From Rickettsia endosymbiont of Bryobia graminum (GTDB lineage Bacteria; Pseudomonadota; Alphaproteobacteria; Rickettsiales; Rickettsiaceae), in assembly GCA_020881085.1 (NCBI GenBank), contig JAJIYR010000064.1, positions 1-5,398 of the forward strand: 5,398 nucleotides of DNA, written 5' to 3'. Below, one piece after another: positions 5,315 to 5,398 of this stretch (the stretch's first letter is position 1; each line of letters starts with the position of its first letter). The translations under genes and the position numbers were made by a program. Under the pieces are notes generated by a model that saw only the letters and a program-made list of their open reading frames with translations, was not told where the DNA came from and did not search any database.

Positions 5315-5398
5315 ATGTCAGGTTATCAATATATTTATCCACCGGAAACAGTTTGTCGGATGGAATTTTTGTTAAAATCGGCACCAGAACTAATAGCA
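5315..5398 (+). CDS. N-terminal part of an unidentified protein (3' end outside window)
   Basis: An ATG at 5315 opens a frame of 28 codons to the right edge without a stop. The peptide begins MSGYQYIYPPETVCR and continues with a short predicted helix ending SAPELIA. Third codon positions are AT-rich (6 of 28 are G or C), matching the host genes. The overlapping minus-strand frame has about 12 of 34 G or C and fits less well, so I prefer the + strand. No Shine-Dalgarno sequence is visible; the leader is A-rich (ATAAAAAAAGTA). The start lies only about 17 bases from the IS end, so its own promoter may have been displaced or its true N-terminus removed. I do not recognise the family. Confidence 0.45.
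   Translation, partial: MSGYQYIYPPETVCRMEFLLKSAPELIA

Noticed and set aside
5112..5384. 90-codon minus-strand frame (GTG start) across the IS left end
   Set aside because: The left part overlaps tnpA in another frame, and the middle reads through the IS hairpin. The right part might have been an interrupted gene, but its third positions are GC-richer than the host genes, and the + strand frame from 5315 fits better.

Overview
The window is AT-rich bacterial DNA that reads as an obligate intracellular alphaproteobacterium of the order Rickettsiales. The grounds are AT-rich codon choice, long gene-poor spacers, HemB, Sco and CcmE proteins of rickettsial character, and an IS200-type element. 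A complete transketolase gene argues against a classical (spotted fever or typhus group) Rickettsia, which are known to lack the non-oxidative pentose phosphate pathway. It fits better with the Torix group ('Candidatus Tisiphia'), 'Candidatus Megaira', Orientia or a relative. The taxon is an inference from gene content; no search was possible.

Layout from left to right. Positions 2-124 hold the last 40 codons of an unidentified + strand gene. A possible 47-residue membrane or exported small protein lies convergently on the minus strand (121-264). hemB (414-1400, +) has an excellent ribosome binding site at 401-405 and encodes a porphobilinogen synthase of the type lacking the zinc-cysteine site. 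A 250-base spacer follows. It contains a long inverted repeat that begins at the hemB stop codon, and a strong 37-base palindrome centred on a TATAAT box just before the next gene.

A tight + strand cluster comes next: sco (1651-2274), a ccmD-like small gene (2279-2395) that is easily missed because of its size, and ccmE (2373-2765), which overlaps ccmD by 23 bases. Sco delivers copper to cytochrome oxidase and CcmD/CcmE handle heme for cytochrome c, so the cluster serves assembly of the terminal respiratory chain. HemB upstream makes the heme precursor. tkt (2777-4735) converges on ccmE from the minus strand with an 11-base gap.

An IS200/IS605-family element (about 4761-5298) sits about 25 bases upstream of the tkt start codon. 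Its ends carry near-identical GC-rich palindromes, and its transposase keeps the catalytic tyrosine but has lost the first histidine of the HUH motif, so it is probably dead. To its right a + strand reading frame begins at 5315 and runs off the window. The element therefore appears to lie in the intergenic space between divergent tkt and this unknown gene.

I see no convincing undescribed multi-gene system. The points most worth a second look are the overlapping ccmD, the palindrome over the sco promoter, the inverted-repeat element after hemB, and the decayed IS at the tkt promoter.
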